Assembly (NCBI GenBank): GCA_020633895.1
Contig: JACKCT010000003.1
Span: 248,001-312,000 of the forward strand
DNA: 64,000 nucleotides
Direction: 5' to 3'
Source of the DNA: Deltaproteobacteria bacterium
GTDB taxonomy: Bacteria > Lernaellota > Lernaellaia > JACKCT01
Below are positions 1 to 10,032 of this stretch, piece by piece. The notes below the pieces were generated by a model. The model was not told where the DNA came from, did not search any database, and was given only the letters and a program-made list of their open reading frames with translations. Numbering within the stretch: position 1 is the first letter of the stretch; each line of letters opens with the position of its first letter. A program made the translations under genes and the position numbers.

Positions 1-1
1 C

Positions 2-3000
2 CTTAAAAACGACATGCCCCTGGCCGCGGATGTGAAGATCGACAAGATCGACGTGCGCCGCGCTTTGGAAGAATACGGCCTGCGGGAAGCGGGCGTGGGA
101 ACCTTCGTCACCGGAACCGTCCACGCGGACGGCCGCCTGGGCAACAAGGAGAGCGGCACTCCGATGCGCATCGCGTCGGCGGTCGATCTGGAGGCGTCGA
201 ACTTCCATTTTCAAGATGTCGTGAAAATCCCCAGCATCACCTTGGATGCCAAATCGGTTTATCAGCCGACGGGCGTGGACGTGGAGAACCTGCAAGTTCA
301 AACCGCGAAGACGACGATCAAGGTCGACGGCCGCGTCAAACTTCCCGAGGTGGGTTTGGGCCTCAACGTGTTCGTGGATTCGCCGGATCTGTCCGAATTT
401 TCGCCCATCGGCGGCAAGGAAGTCGGCGGCGCGATCCACATCGAGGCCAAATCCGGCGGCACCGCCAAGGAGCCTTCCACCGACGCCGCCATCCAGGCCG
501 AAGACCTGCATTACGCGGATTTCGGCGTGGATGAGATCAAAGGCGTGGTTGCCATGGCCGGCAAGAAAATCGACGTCTCGTCCCTGACGATCCGCGCGCA
601 AGAGACGGTCATCAACGCCGACGCCAAGGTCAACCTGGCCCAGAGCCCGCCGCGCATCGACGCCCGCCTGAAGACCGACAAGGCCGATATCGCCGACCTG
701 ACGGCGGCCGCCGGGCAAAAGGAACTGGCGCTGGCCGGTGTCGTGGACTTGAACGTGGATGTGGAAGGCCCGGCCGATCGCCTGACCGGCACGGCCTTTG
801 TGCACGGCGAGAAGATCAAGGCGTTCGGCGAGAACGTGGAGACGCTGCATCTGGATACCAAGCTGGCCGACGGGCAGGTCAACGTGGATCAGCTCAAGAT
901 CGTCAAGCTCGCCCCGCCCCGCCCCGATTTTTCCCAACGGGCCGACAAGGTGCTCAACACGCCCAAGAGCGAATGGAAGCAGGTGACGATTCAGGGCAAG
1001 GGCTCCATCGATCCGAACTCGGGCAAGATCGATTTTGTCCTGAACGCCGACAACCTCAACGAACAGACCTCGGACAATCTGCGCGAACGCAACATCCCGC
1101 TGCTGGCGGACGTGAACCTGGATCTGGATGCCGGGGGAACCATCGACGATCCCCAAGCCAAGCTCCTGCTCGCGATTCGCCAGGCCCGCTACGGCGAGAT
1201 GGTGCTGGGTAACTCCAACCTGGAAGTCAACGTGGCCGACCACAAGGCCCACGTGACCGGCACGCTGCTGGCCGATCGGCAGAAAGTCGCCCAGGATGTT
1301 CCCGTGCCGGTGACGGATCGGGATTGGGTCATCCGCCGCTTCGACAGCAAGGCCAAGCCCCAGGCGTCGGACCAGGACGGCGCCCCGGAGTCCGCGTCCG
1401 CCGAGGCAACCGCCCCCTCCCCCGAAGACTTCACCGCCGATCCGATGGCGGCCGACCAGGCGGGCGACGACGATCCGTTCGCCAAGGCGTTGCAGGACGA
1501 CAAGGCCCTGCTGGCCGAGCAGCCCCTGGGCCGTGTGAGCGTGGACATTACCGCGTCCCTCACCGACGACCAGGAGTTGTCCGGCGAGGTGGCGTTCGAG
1601 CAATTCGACTTCTCCGACTTTTTGGCCCCGCTCAAAAGCGACAAACCCGTCGCGAAAAAGAACGCCAAGGGCGACACCGAGGTGGAGGAAGGCGAGGACC
1701 TGGTCGAAGGTTATCTGGACGGGCGCGTGGCCATCGACGGCAGCCTCAAGGACGCCGCCAACGCCCGCGTTGCGCTGGACTTCAACAAACTCTTCGTGCG
1801 CAAAAACGAGGTTTGGCTGCGCAATGAAAGCCCCGACGGCGGCGACCAGCCCCTGCGTCTGACCTACCAGGGCGGCGACCTGTCGGTCGAATCGTTTTAC
1901 TTGGGCGGCACCGGCTTGACCGCGAAGATGGAAGAGCAAGGCGATCAATTGGTGCTGATGGTCGAGGCCGGCCTGGTGGTGGCGCAGGAGTTCGTGCCCA
2001 TGCTGGCCGACGCGGACGGCAAGGTGGTCGTGGAGGCCCGCGTGCCCCGGCATATCGACCCCCAGGCCGCCCGCGCGACAGTGCGTCTGGAGAACGGCGA
2101 GTTGGGACTCCAGGGCGTGCCCACGCCGGTGGAAGACCTGAACCTGGTCGTCTCCTTCGCCGACGGCAAGCTGGAAGTGGACCGGCTGGACGCGAACATC
2201 GGCGGCGGCACGCTCAACGGCGGCGGCGAGGTGACGCTGGCCAAGGACGACAAGGACTACACGCACCTGGATCTGTTCGTGAAATTGCGGGACGTGGACA
2301 CGGGCATGGACCCGTACCTGGCCGTGTCCGTCAAGAAGGTCGACCTGTTCGTCGGCAACATCCGGCGCGGCGCCAACCGGGGCAAGATCGATCTGTCCGG
2401 CGAAGTGGTGCTGGACAAGGCCTACTACTTCAAGAGCATCGACTTCAACACGATCCTCAGCTACTTCAGCAACGTGGGGCGTCAGAAGCAGTCCTCCGGC
2501 TCCCAGGTCTACGAAAAGGAAGCCGAGGAATCGGTCTTCTTCAACATCGCCGTGCGCGCCGACGACAACGTGGGCGTGCGTTCGAACCTGGCGGAGATCG
2601 ACACGTCGGTGGATCTGATCCTGGTGGGGTCCAACATCGCGCCGGGCCTGAAAGGGTCGGTGGATGTCATCGACGGCTGGGCGACGGTTCTGCAAAATCG
2701 TTATGAGATCACCCAGGCCACGGTGCAGTTTTACGACGAACAGCGCATCTTCCCCAGTTTCGATATCAACGCCGAAACCGAGGTCAAAGGCACGAAGATC
2801 TATGTCAACGTCTCGGGCAACCCGCTGAACTATCGCTTGAGCTTCCGGTCCGATCCGCCCATGAGCGAGCGGGACATCTTCTTCCTGCTGGCCACCGGCG
2901 TGAATTACGATGAGTTCATGGCCGGCGGCTCGGGCGTGTCCGGCGACGAGGCGGCGGGCATCGCGGCCCAGCAGTTGGTCGGCAGCCAGATCAGCAAGCT

Positions 3001-3265
3001 GACCGGCGACACCACCGGCTTCGAGGTGGGCTTTGATTCGTCCTCGGGCAACACGCGCTTGAAGGTCTCGGGCGAATTGGAAAAAGACCTGTACCTGACC
3101 ATGTACCGGGGCCTGGTGGACGAGGAGTTGGGCGCCGAGTTGGAATACGACTTTTATCGCTACGTGGCCGGTATCGGCACGTGGAACAACCTGGCCGGTT
3201 ATGACGACGCCCCGGAAGTCGGCGCGTTCGGCGCCGGTCTGCGCGTCAAGATCGATTTCCAATAG
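2..3265 (+). CDS. tamB: TamB-family translocation/assembly protein, 5' end outside window
   Basis: The frame is open to the left edge of the window, so only the C-terminal part (about 1,087 codons) is present. The protein is almost entirely repeated beta-strand segments with alternating charged/hydrophobic residues, as in the long periplasm-spanning TamB/AsmA-like proteins that carry lipids or help outer-membrane protein assembly. The last 350 residues fit the conserved TamB C-terminal domain (formerly DUF490), including NRYEITQATVQFYDEQR and the PPMSERDIFFLLATGV segment that normally docks on an Omp85 partner. An Ala/Asp/Glu-rich insert near residues 445-500 is not typical. The stop is 32 nt before an Omp85 gene on the same strand, the usual TamB-TamA/BamA pairing. 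Family assignment is secure; the N-terminal anchor cannot be seen. Confidence 0.9.
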   Translation, partial: LKNDMPLAADVKIDKIDVRRALEEYGLREAGVGTFVTGTVHADGRLGNKESGTPMRIASAVDLEASNFHFQDVVKIPSITLDAKSVYQPTGVDVENLQVQTAKTTIKVDGRVKLPEVGLGLNVFVDSPDLSEFSPIGGKEVGGAIHIEAKSGGTAKEPSTDAAIQAEDLHYADFGVDEIKGVVAMAGKKIDVSSLTIRAQETVINADAKVNLAQSPPRIDARLKTDKADIADLTAAAGQKELALAGVVDLNVDVEGPADRLTGTAFVHGEKIKAFGENVETLHLDTKLADGQVNVDQLKIVKLAPPRPDFSQRADKVLNTPKSEWKQVTIQGKGSIDPNSGKIDFVLNADNLNEQTSDNLRERNIPLLADVNLDLDAGGTIDDPQAKLLLAIRQARYGEMVLGNSNLEVNVADHKAHVTGTLLADRQKVAQDVPVPVTDRDWVIRRFDSKAKPQASDQDGAPESASAEATAPSPEDFTADPMAADQAGDDDPFAKALQDDKALLAEQPLGRVSVDITASLTDDQELSGEVAFEQFDFSDFLAPLKSDKPVAKKNAKGDTEVEEGEDLVEGYLDGRVAIDGSLKDAANARVALDFNKLFVRKNEVWLRNESPDGGDQPLRLTYQGGDLSVESFYLGGTGLTAKMEEQGDQLVLMVEAGLVVAQEFVPMLADADGKVVVEARVPRHIDPQAARATVRLENGELGLQGVPTPVEDLNLVVSFADGKLEVDRLDANIGGGTLNGGGEVTLAKDDKDYTHLDLFVKLRDVDTGMDPYLAVSVKKVDLFVGNIRRGANRGKIDLSGEVVLDKAYYFKSIDFNTILSYFSNVGRQKQSSGSQVYEKEAEESVFFNIAVRADDNVGVRSNLAEIDTSVDLILVGSNIAPGLKGSVDVIDGWATVLQNRYEITQATVQFYDEQRIFPSFDINAETEVKGTKIYVNVSGNPLNYRLSFRSDPPMSERDIFFLLATGVNYDEFMAGGSGVSGDEAAGIAAQQLVGSQISKLTGDTTGFEVGFDSSSGNTRLKVSGELEKDLYLTMYRGLVDEELGAELEYDFYRYVAGIGTWNNLAGYDDAPEVGAFGAGLRVKIDFQ

Positions 3266-3297
3266 GAGGACCGCCGAGCGCGGCCGACGGAGAGTTT

Positions 3298-6246
3298 TTG
3301 CCACGACGTGACACCCATCGCCTGGTCCGTTTGTTCGGCGCGCTGCTGCTGGTCGCCCTGGTGTGGGCGTTCGCGGCGGCTCCGGCCGGGGCCGACGAGA
3401 TCCGTCAGGAGTATTGGGGCCGCAACGTCACGAAGGTGACGTACGACGTGCCGCCGTGGCTCAAGCTCAGCGAGATCGAACGTACCGCCAAGGTCAAGGA
3501 AGGCAAGGCCCTCTCCCGCTGGCGGGTGCGTTCGACGATTACCCGCGTATTCCTGCTGGGCTACGTGGACAACGTCGTCATCAAGGCCAAGCCCTCCGGG
3601 CCCGACGGCGTGGCGGTGGAGGTAAAGGTCTACCCCACGTACGTGCTGCGCGAAATCGACGTGCGCGGCAACAGCTCGCTCAACTACAACGAAATCGTGG
3701 ACGACGCCCTGGGCATCCAGCAAGGCGACGACTTCCGCCTGGAAGACCTGCCCGTCTGGGAAGAGAAAATCCGCCAAGCCTACACCGACGTGGGGCATCT
3801 CAAGGCGACGGTCAAAATCGAATACGAGAAGACCAAGCTGGAGGCCGACAACAAGGTCGACCTGCGCATCACGGTCAACGAACGGCCGACGTTTCACGTC
3901 ACGAAGATCGAACTGATCGGCGACCTGGGCCTGTATTCCCGGGACAAGATCCTGCGAAAGCTCGGCTGGTCCGAAGGCATGGAATACGAGCGCGAGCGGG
4001 TGGAGGACGGCGTCGAGCGTCTGCGCAATTACCTCAAGGGCCGGAAGCATTACGAGGCGGCGGTCGGCGACATCGACCTGGAGGACGACGAGACGGTCAA
4101 CATCGACGTGGATCATTCGGAAATCACGTTCCTGCTCGACGTGGACGTGGGACCGAAGATCAAGATCGACTACGGCGAGGAATGCGTCTCGTGCGCCGAG
4201 AAAAAATGGAAACTCGACGACCACCTGGACGTCACCAACAACCGCCGCTTCACCAAGTGGCTGATCGATCCCTATCGGGAGAACATCGAAAACTACTACA
4301 AGTCGCGCGGGTATTTGGACGTGCGCGTCGCCGGCGACTACTACGAAGAAATCGACGAAGAGGGCTGGCCGACCAAGGTGCTGGCCTTCCAGGTGGACAA
4401 GGGGCGCAAGTACAAGGTCAAGGAAATCGACTTCAAGAACAACCCCAGTTTTTCCGACGACGAGTTGCGCGACCGGATGGAGGCCGGGAAATATTTTCTC
4501 CAGGAGGATTTCGACAAGAACCTGGAGAACGTCATCAACTTCTACAATCGCAACGGTTTCCTGGACGCCAAGATCCTGCAAAAGTCCGCCGAAATCGACG
4601 AGGGGCGCGGCGAAATCTTCATCGAAATCGTCGTGAGCGAGGGCCCGCGCACGAAGGTCAGCAAGGTCGAACTGATCGGCAACGAAGTGCTCGGCGACGA
4701 CCGTTTCCAGAATATGCTCAACCAGGCCGATCTGGTCCCCGGCCGCGCTTACAACCCCTTCAACGTCGGCGAGACACGCACCCGCATGATCGCCAAGTAC
4801 CTGACCCGGGGGTACATCAAGGCGCGCATCCGCGAAGAGGTGAAAATCTCCGAGGACCGGCGCCACGCTTCGATCACCTACAATTTCATCGAAGGCGAGC
4901 AGTACTTCTTCGGCGAGGTCTACATCCACGGCAACAAGCTCACGAAAAAACACGTCATCTCCCGCGAGCTGTTCATCACCACCGGCGACCCGTTCAACTA
5001 CGAGGACGTCTTCGAATCCCAGCAACAACTCATGAAGCTGGGCTTCTTCAGCTCCGTGAACATCACGCAGGTCAATCCGGAGATCGAGGAAAAGGACATC
5101 GACCTGCTCGTCACCGTCAACGAACGCAACTCGGGCTACATCGAAACGGGCCTGAAATACGACACGTATTCGGCGTTCACCGCGGCCTGGGAGATCGGCC
5201 ACAAAAACCTGGCCGGCCACGGACGCAAGCTTTCGTTCCGCACCGACGTGTCTTTCGGCGCCGAACGCTTCGCGGAACAGGACGAAAAGGACGACATCGG
5301 CGCCTCGCTGCTGCGTTTCGACCAACGCACCGCCGCCCTGAACTTCGTCTGGCCCTGGGTGGGACGCCTGCCCATGGACGGCGAACTGACGCTCAAGGAC
5401 GCCCTGACGCACCAGATCGGCTACGACCTGCGCGAACTGTCCATGGAGGCGGGCCTGAAGGTCGAGCTACCCAAGCTGTTCTACTTCATGGACGCCACGC
5501 GCCATAACGAGGCGATCCGTTGGGCCGCGAAATACTGGACCGGCCGCCTGACCTACGCCTTCATCCGCGACTTCCTGTTCAACGTGGACGAGACGGCCGT
5601 GGATGAGCAGTCCGGCGAAATCCAGATCGCCACCCTCACGCCCCAGGTCATCCGGGATTCCCGCGACAATCCCTTCAACCCGGCGACGGGCAAGGTCTAC
5701 ATGGCGGCCCTGGAATGGGGCTCGCCGCCGCTGCTGTCCCAGATCGCGTATCTCAAATCGACCGGCCAGGTGTCGTGGTACGAACCGGCGTTTCGCTGGT
5801 GGGGCGCCACCAACGGCCCCGTCCTGGCGTTCAACGTCAAGGCCAGCCATCTCCAGGAATTGCGCGACACCGACACCGTGCCCATCAACCGCCGTCTCTA
5901 CCTGGGCGGCTCCACCACAATTCGCGGCTTCGGGCAGGATGAGATCAGCCCCGTCGGCGACGACGGACGGACGCCCATCGGCGGTTACTTCTCCGCTTAT
6001 TCCAACGTGGAAATCCGCACGCCCATCGACGACACCAGCTTCGGCCTGCTCTTCTTCTGGGACGTGGGCAACGTGACCGACAGCTTCGAGACCTGGTACA
6101 TCGACAAGGCCCGCACCACCACCGGCATGGGCTTCCGCTACCTGACCCCCGTCGGTCCCATCTCCGCGGATTACGGCATCAAGCTCAATCGCGAGCCCGA
6201 CGAATCCTTCGGCGAGTTCTACATCACCGTGGGCAACGCTTTTTAG
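3298..6246 (+). CDS. bamA: Omp85/BamA-family outer-membrane assembly factor with about seven POTRA repeats
   Basis: The 982-aa protein begins at TTG 3298 behind GGAGAG, with a signal peptide ending near AAPAGA. I count about seven POTRA-like repeats between residues 45 and 606, each ending in a strand such as RITVNERP, EIVVSEGP or LVTVNERN. E. coli BamA has five and TamA three. The C-terminal 370 residues form the 16-strand barrel, with the loop-6 motif STTIRGFG (family consensus VRGF) and a terminal Phe (VGNAF) used as the outer-membrane insertion signal. One POTRA carries a CVSC pair. The role is insertion of beta-barrel proteins into the outer membrane. The position after tamB leaves open whether it is the sole BamA or a TamA-like partner; its length argues for BamA. 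Confidence 0.9.
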   Translation: MPRRDTHRLVRLFGALLLVALVWAFAAAPAGADEIRQEYWGRNVTKVTYDVPPWLKLSEIERTAKVKEGKALSRWRVRSTITRVFLLGYVDNVVIKAKPSGPDGVAVEVKVYPTYVLREIDVRGNSSLNYNEIVDDALGIQQGDDFRLEDLPVWEEKIRQAYTDVGHLKATVKIEYEKTKLEADNKVDLRITVNERPTFHVTKIELIGDLGLYSRDKILRKLGWSEGMEYERERVEDGVERLRNYLKGRKHYEAAVGDIDLEDDETVNIDVDHSEITFLLDVDVGPKIKIDYGEECVSCAEKKWKLDDHLDVTNNRRFTKWLIDPYRENIENYYKSRGYLDVRVAGDYYEEIDEEGWPTKVLAFQVDKGRKYKVKEIDFKNNPSFSDDELRDRMEAGKYFLQEDFDKNLENVINFYNRNGFLDAKILQKSAEIDEGRGEIFIEIVVSEGPRTKVSKVELIGNEVLGDDRFQNMLNQADLVPGRAYNPFNVGETRTRMIAKYLTRGYIKARIREEVKISEDRRHASITYNFIEGEQYFFGEVYIHGNKLTKKHVISRELFITTGDPFNYEDVFESQQQLMKLGFFSSVNITQVNPEIEEKDIDLLVTVNERNSGYIETGLKYDTYSAFTAAWEIGHKNLAGHGRKLSFRTDVSFGAERFAEQDEKDDIGASLLRFDQRTAALNFVWPWVGRLPMDGELTLKDALTHQIGYDLRELSMEAGLKVELPKLFYFMDATRHNEAIRWAAKYWTGRLTYAFIRDFLFNVDETAVDEQSGEIQIATLTPQVIRDSRDNPFNPATGKVYMAALEWGSPPLLSQIAYLKSTGQVSWYEPAFRWWGATNGPVLAFNVKASHLQELRDTDTVPINRRLYLGGSTTIRGFGQDEISPVGDDGRTPIGGYFSAYSNVEIRTPIDDTSFGLLFFWDVGNVTDSFETWYIDKARTTTGMGFRYLTPVGPISADYGIKLNREPDESFGEFYITVGNAF

Positions 6247-6430
6247 CCGGGTAGACCCGGCGGCCTGACGGATGCCAAGGTATCCTGGACGCGATCGCGC
6301 GCGACAAGAGAGTCTTGGTGGTCGCCGCTTCGCTTCGGCGTTTTTGATGGTTAAAAGTCGGCCGGGATCGACGACGATGCCGACGACGCGAAGATGAAAT
6401 CGCCTTTTCCTTAATGCCCGGACGGAACGC

Positions 6431-8089
6431 ATGACACCCGACACGCCGAAAACATCCGGCTCCAAGAAACTCGCCTGGCCCCAGGTCGTCGCCGGGCTGT
6501 TGATCCTTGCCTACGCCGTCACCTTCGCCCACTTCGGCATCGAGCGGTACCGCGCGACCTTCTCCCACGACTGGCGCGACGAAGCGCTCAACAACCAGAT
6601 GTTCTACAACACCGCCAAGGGCGATCCCCTCTACTCCACCGTCAAAGGCCCCCAGCGCCATCACCGCCATTTCCGCCCGATTTTCGTTCCCGCGTCGTTG
6701 CCTTACGTGATTGTTCACGACGCGCGGGCGTGGTTCGCGGCGGTGGCGTTGCTGATGGCCCTGGGCGGCGTCGCGGCGTTTCGCCTGGGCAAGAAGCTGC
6801 TAGGCGAGGACATCCACGGCCTGGCGGCGTGCGCGGCGTGGCTCATCTGGCCGGCGACGATCGAAGTGACGATGGGCAACCTGGACCCGGAGACGTTCGT
6901 CGCCGTGTTCTGGCTGTTCGCGATCCTGTTCTACGTCGAAAATCGCTTCGCCGGTTGGCTGGCCTTTGCGATCCTCGCGCTCGCCTGCAAGGAAACCCAG
7001 GCGCCGGTGCTGGCCGCGTTCGGATTGGTGGCCTTGGCCGACCGCAAGCCCTGGCGATGGGGCGTGACGGCGCTCGCCCTCGGCGTGGCGTGGTTTGTCG
7101 TGGCGCTCAAGGTCGTCATCCCGATGTACGCCCCCGACTTCGGCACCATCTACAACCGCTTCGTCGGAGCCGAGGGCGTGGATTTTCCCTTGAGCGTGTG
7201 GGTCGCGCTGCGCGAGCATCCCAAGGACACGCTGGCGCAGATCTTCTCCCGCGAGCACGTGATGCTGCTGGAACATGGAGTGCGTTCGTTGGGGTATTTG
7301 AGCCTGCTATCCCCGGTCGCGCTGCTGGGGACCGGCACCATCGCGCTGCAAATCCTGCTGCAAAACGAACCGCTGCCCGTCCGCCAGACGCACATGCTCG
7401 CCGCCCTTCTGCCCTTCACATTTTGGGCGGCGCTGCGGGGCGCGGCGTGGCTGTCGGCAAATATCGCGAAACTACGCGTCGTCGGGACACGGCGGCAGAA
7501 GGACGCGGCACTGGGGCTTGTCGGGGTGATGATCGCGGCGTCGATCGTGTTCCACATCGGCCCGCAGAGCCTGTTCGGAAAGTATCAGAACTACGGCCAC
7601 GACCGCTTCGAGCGCTACGGCGACGCCACGCACGTCCTGGCCAAATCGTTCCGCACCCCGACGCCCGCGGAGCGCGACGCCGTGCAGGCCCTCGACGCCA
7701 TCGACCAGGACGCCTTCGTCATCGCCAATTCGCGCCTGCTGCTGCTGCTGTCCAACCGGCGGCGCCTGGGTGAATTCGGCAACCAGATCGACCTGAACGG
7801 CTTCGACGAAGCGCAATATGTCGCCCTCTGGTTCCTGGAAGCCGAGTGCCGGACCTGCACTTATGCCCGCCTGTCACCTGAGTCCCTCGACCTCGCCGCC
7901 GACTTGGTCACGTCCGGCCGTTTCACCGCGACGCACGCCACCGACGCCTTCGCCCTGCTCACCGCCGTCCGCGAATCCGCCATGCGCGACACGCCCGAGA
8001 ATCAGCGCTACCTCGCCCGCCTCGCCGACCTCAAAGGCCGTCTGGAACGGGACGAAGGATTGCCGCCGGACATACCGGATGGTGTGTAA
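6431..8089 (+). CDS. DUF2079 multi-pass membrane protein
   Basis: This 552-aa polytopic membrane protein has about nine hydrophobic segments. The first periplasmic loop contains RATFSHDWRDEALNNQMFYN followed by an HHRHFRPIF segment, the layout of DUF2079 proteins (acidic/His loop after TM1, related to GT-C glycosyltransferases such as the dolichol-phosphate-mannose mannosyltransferase class). The later FSREHVMLLEHGVRSLGYLSLLSP region also matches the family. The C-terminal 150 residues are soluble and probably periplasmic. The donor and acceptor are unknown. It stands alone, 184 nt after bamA, and the start has only a weak ribosome site. Confidence 0.75.
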   Translation: MTPDTPKTSGSKKLAWPQVVAGLLILAYAVTFAHFGIERYRATFSHDWRDEALNNQMFYNTAKGDPLYSTVKGPQRHHRHFRPIFVPASLPYVIVHDARAWFAAVALLMALGGVAAFRLGKKLLGEDIHGLAACAAWLIWPATIEVTMGNLDPETFVAVFWLFAILFYVENRFAGWLAFAILALACKETQAPVLAAFGLVALADRKPWRWGVTALALGVAWFVVALKVVIPMYAPDFGTIYNRFVGAEGVDFPLSVWVALREHPKDTLAQIFSREHVMLLEHGVRSLGYLSLLSPVALLGTGTIALQILLQNEPLPVRQTHMLAALLPFTFWAALRGAAWLSANIAKLRVVGTRRQKDAALGLVGVMIAASIVFHIGPQSLFGKYQNYGHDRFERYGDATHVLAKSFRTPTPAERDAVQALDAIDQDAFVIANSRLLLLLSNRRRLGEFGNQIDLNGFDEAQYVALWFLEAECRTCTYARLSPESLDLAADLVTSGRFTATHATDAFALLTAVRESAMRDTPENQRYLARLADLKGRLERDEGLPPDIPDGV

Positions 8090-8239
8090 AATCTCCTGAA
8101 ATCCCGACTATTTACACAGCTCGGTGTTGGCGCGCCAACATTTTTATCCGACCGGGTAAAATCCCCTTGCGGCGATTTACTCAATCGTGTAATTACGAGT
8201 TCGTGCTTTCCTAAAAAATCGCGAAAGGGGCCGCGCGAA

Positions 8240-8872
8240 ATGTCGTACGTGATCGCCGTCATCCTGGGAGTCTTCTCCTGGACGTTCCTGGAATACGCCA
8301 TCCACAACTGGGTGGGCCACATGCTCAAGGGCAAGACGATCTTCTCCAAGGAGCATCTCAAGCACCACGCCGTGAACGGCTACTTCTCCCCCGCCTCCAA
8401 GAAGGCGCTGACCGCCGTGATGATTATGGGCATCATCTCGCCGATAGCGATCGCGGTGGTGGGCGTTTCGGTGGGGTTGGTGTACGCGTCGGGCATCGTG
8501 GGGATGTATCTGATCTACGAGTTGGTCCATCGCCGCGCCCACACCCACGCGCCGCGCAACGCCTACGCCCGGTGGGTGCGTCGCAATCATTTTTATCACC
8601 ACTATATGAAGCCGAAGATGAACCACGGCGTGACCAATCCCATCTGGGACATCGTCTTCAAAACGCACGCCGAGCCGGGCGTCATCCGTGTGCCCGAGCG
8701 CTTTGTGATGGATTGGCTGTGCGACGAGAACGGAGAGGTCAAGCCGCAATATCGCGACGACTACGTCCTTGTCCCCACAGGCTCCAAGCGCGCCGCCGCC
8801 CGCCGGCAGTCCCAAGACGAAATCGGCCACGACACGCAGGCCGCCTACGCCGGCGAAGCGCCGGTGGCGTAG
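8240..8872 (+). CDS. Fatty acid hydroxylase/sterol desaturase family membrane di-iron protein
   Basis: The 210-aa protein begins at an ATG behind AAAGGGG. It shows the eight-histidine pattern of the fatty acid hydroxylase superfamily: H22-x4-H27, HLKHH at 39-43, HRRAH at 97-101, HFYHH at 117-121 and NHG at 128-130. Two to four hydrophobic segments lie between them, so the histidines face one side of the inner membrane and bind two irons. The reaction is likely O2-dependent hydroxylation or desaturation of a lipid or carotenoid-like substrate. No ferredoxin, cytochrome or lipid biosynthesis gene is adjacent to reveal the substrate. At 210 aa it is short, like bacterial carotene-hydroxylase-type members. 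Confidence 0.8.
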   Translation: MSYVIAVILGVFSWTFLEYAIHNWVGHMLKGKTIFSKEHLKHHAVNGYFSPASKKALTAVMIMGIISPIAIAVVGVSVGLVYASGIVGMYLIYELVHRRAHTHAPRNAYARWVRRNHFYHHYMKPKMNHGVTNPIWDIVFKTHAEPGVIRVPERFVMDWLCDENGEVKPQYRDDYVLVPTGSKRAAARRQSQDEIGHDTQAAYAGEAPVA

Positions 8873-8945
8873 GTGCCACGGGCCGACGGCAAGGCGGATA
8901 GCGAGCGGTTGAACGGGAACGTTGTTCGAGACGGCGCCGGGCTAG

Positions 8946-9062
8946 CAGAGCCCCGACCATAAGGGAGGGGTCGTCGAGCGGATCGAGCAACAAAGGTTGA
9001 TGTCGTCAGCGAAACGCAGGGACGTGATGCTCCACAACCCCGCGCTAACGCTTGGGGCTCTG
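8946..9062. repeat. Intergenic repeat, CAGAGCCCC family, complete copy
   Basis: This is a 117-bp intergenic element bounded by perfect 9-bp inverted termini, CAGAGCCCC at 8946-8954 and GGGGCTCTG at 9054-9062. The left arm continues with GACCATAAGGGAGGGGTC, matching left arms near 19896 and 24642. It sits between two convergent genes and contains no credible gene. Confidence 0.75.
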
Positions 9063-9081
9063 TTCATAGGGAAAGGTCGCC

Positions 9082-9957
9082 CTACTCCCCAAGCCGCCGT
9101 CCATGCAGCACGGCGAAACGCTCCTTGGCCTCTTCGGGGATCACCGACCCGGCGGTGACGACGGCGAAGGCGATGGCCGATTCGGCCTGCTCCTTGCCGG
9201 TGTCGGCCTGGATCTTGGGCACGGCGGCGGTGAGGATGCGCTTGGCGTTGGCGATGTTCTTGGCCATGGTCGCCATGATTTCCTCGACGCTCACGTCCGC
9301 GTCCTCGGTGCGCCAGCAGTCGTAATCCGTCGCCAGGGCCAGGGTGGCGTAGCAAAGCCCCGCCTCGCGCGCCAGTTTGGCCTCGGTGATGTTGGTCATG
9401 CCGATGACCTCGGCGCCGACGGCGTTGCGATAGAAATGGCTCTCCGAACGCGACGAGAACTGCGGACCCTCGATGCACACATAGCACCCGCCGTCATGCA
9501 CCGCGATGCCCAATTCCTTGCCGCAATTCAGCAGGATTTTGCGTAGTGCTTCGTTGATCGGATCGGCAAAGGGCACATGCCCCACCACGCCGTCGCCGAA
9601 AAACGTGTCCTTGCGAATGCCCTTGGTGCGGTCGAAAAATTGATCGATCAGCACGATGTGCCCCGGCTCGATCTCCTCCTTGAGCGATCCGCACGCCGAC
9701 ACGCTCACGATGTGCGTGACGCCTTTTTCCTTGAGCGCGTAAATATTGGCGCGATAGTTGATCTCCGAGGGCGTGTGGCGATGGCCGCGGCCGTGGCGGG
9801 GGATGAAGATCATCTCGACCCCCTCAAGCCGACCGATCATCAGCGCGTCCGACGGATCGCCGTAGGGCGTGGTCACGTTCTCCTCGCGCGTGTCGGTCAG
9901 GCCTTCAAGTTCGTACAGGCCGCTGCCGCCGATCACGCCGATCACGGGCTTGCTCAT
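9082..9957 (-). CDS. mtnP: S-methyl-5'-thioadenosine phosphorylase
   Basis: This 291-aa cytosolic enzyme is a trimeric-type purine nucleoside phosphorylase. The phosphate site is seen in IGGSGLYE and IPRHGRGHRHTP, the substrate region in IEGPQFSSRSES, and the adenine-specifying Asp in ATDYDCW, which distinguishes MTAP from guanine/hypoxanthine-specific PNPs. It splits methylthioadenosine with phosphate to adenine and methylthioribose-1-phosphate, recycling the by-product of polyamine synthesis. No other methionine salvage gene is present. The start ATG follows AGGAGA. Length and motifs are complete. Confidence 0.93.
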   Translation of the reverse strand: MSKPVIGVIGGSGLYELEGLTDTREENVTTPYGDPSDALMIGRLEGVEMIFIPRHGRGHRHTPSEINYRANIYALKEKGVTHIVSVSACGSLKEEIEPGHIVLIDQFFDRTKGIRKDTFFGDGVVGHVPFADPINEALRKILLNCGKELGIAVHDGGCYVCIEGPQFSSRSESHFYRNAVGAEVIGMTNITEAKLAREAGLCYATLALATDYDCWRTEDADVSVEEIMATMAKNIANAKRILTAAVPKIQADTGKEQAESAIAFAVVTAGSVIPEEAKERFAVLHGRRLGE

Positions 9958-10032
9958 CGCGAAATCTCCTCTTGCTCAATCAAAGGCCGCGCACCCCGGG
10001 CGGCGGCGGGAAATGGCCGATTCGGTCGGGCG

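Noticed and set aside
3199-5412. 737-codon open frame on the minus strand opposite bamA
   Set aside because: It is a high-GC shadow of the bamA gene; the bamA frame has clear domains and a ribosome site, the antisense frame has none.
8845-8873. GC-rich hairpin at the end of the hydroxylase gene
   Set aside because: The stem overlaps the last codons and has no T tract, so it is not supported as a terminator.
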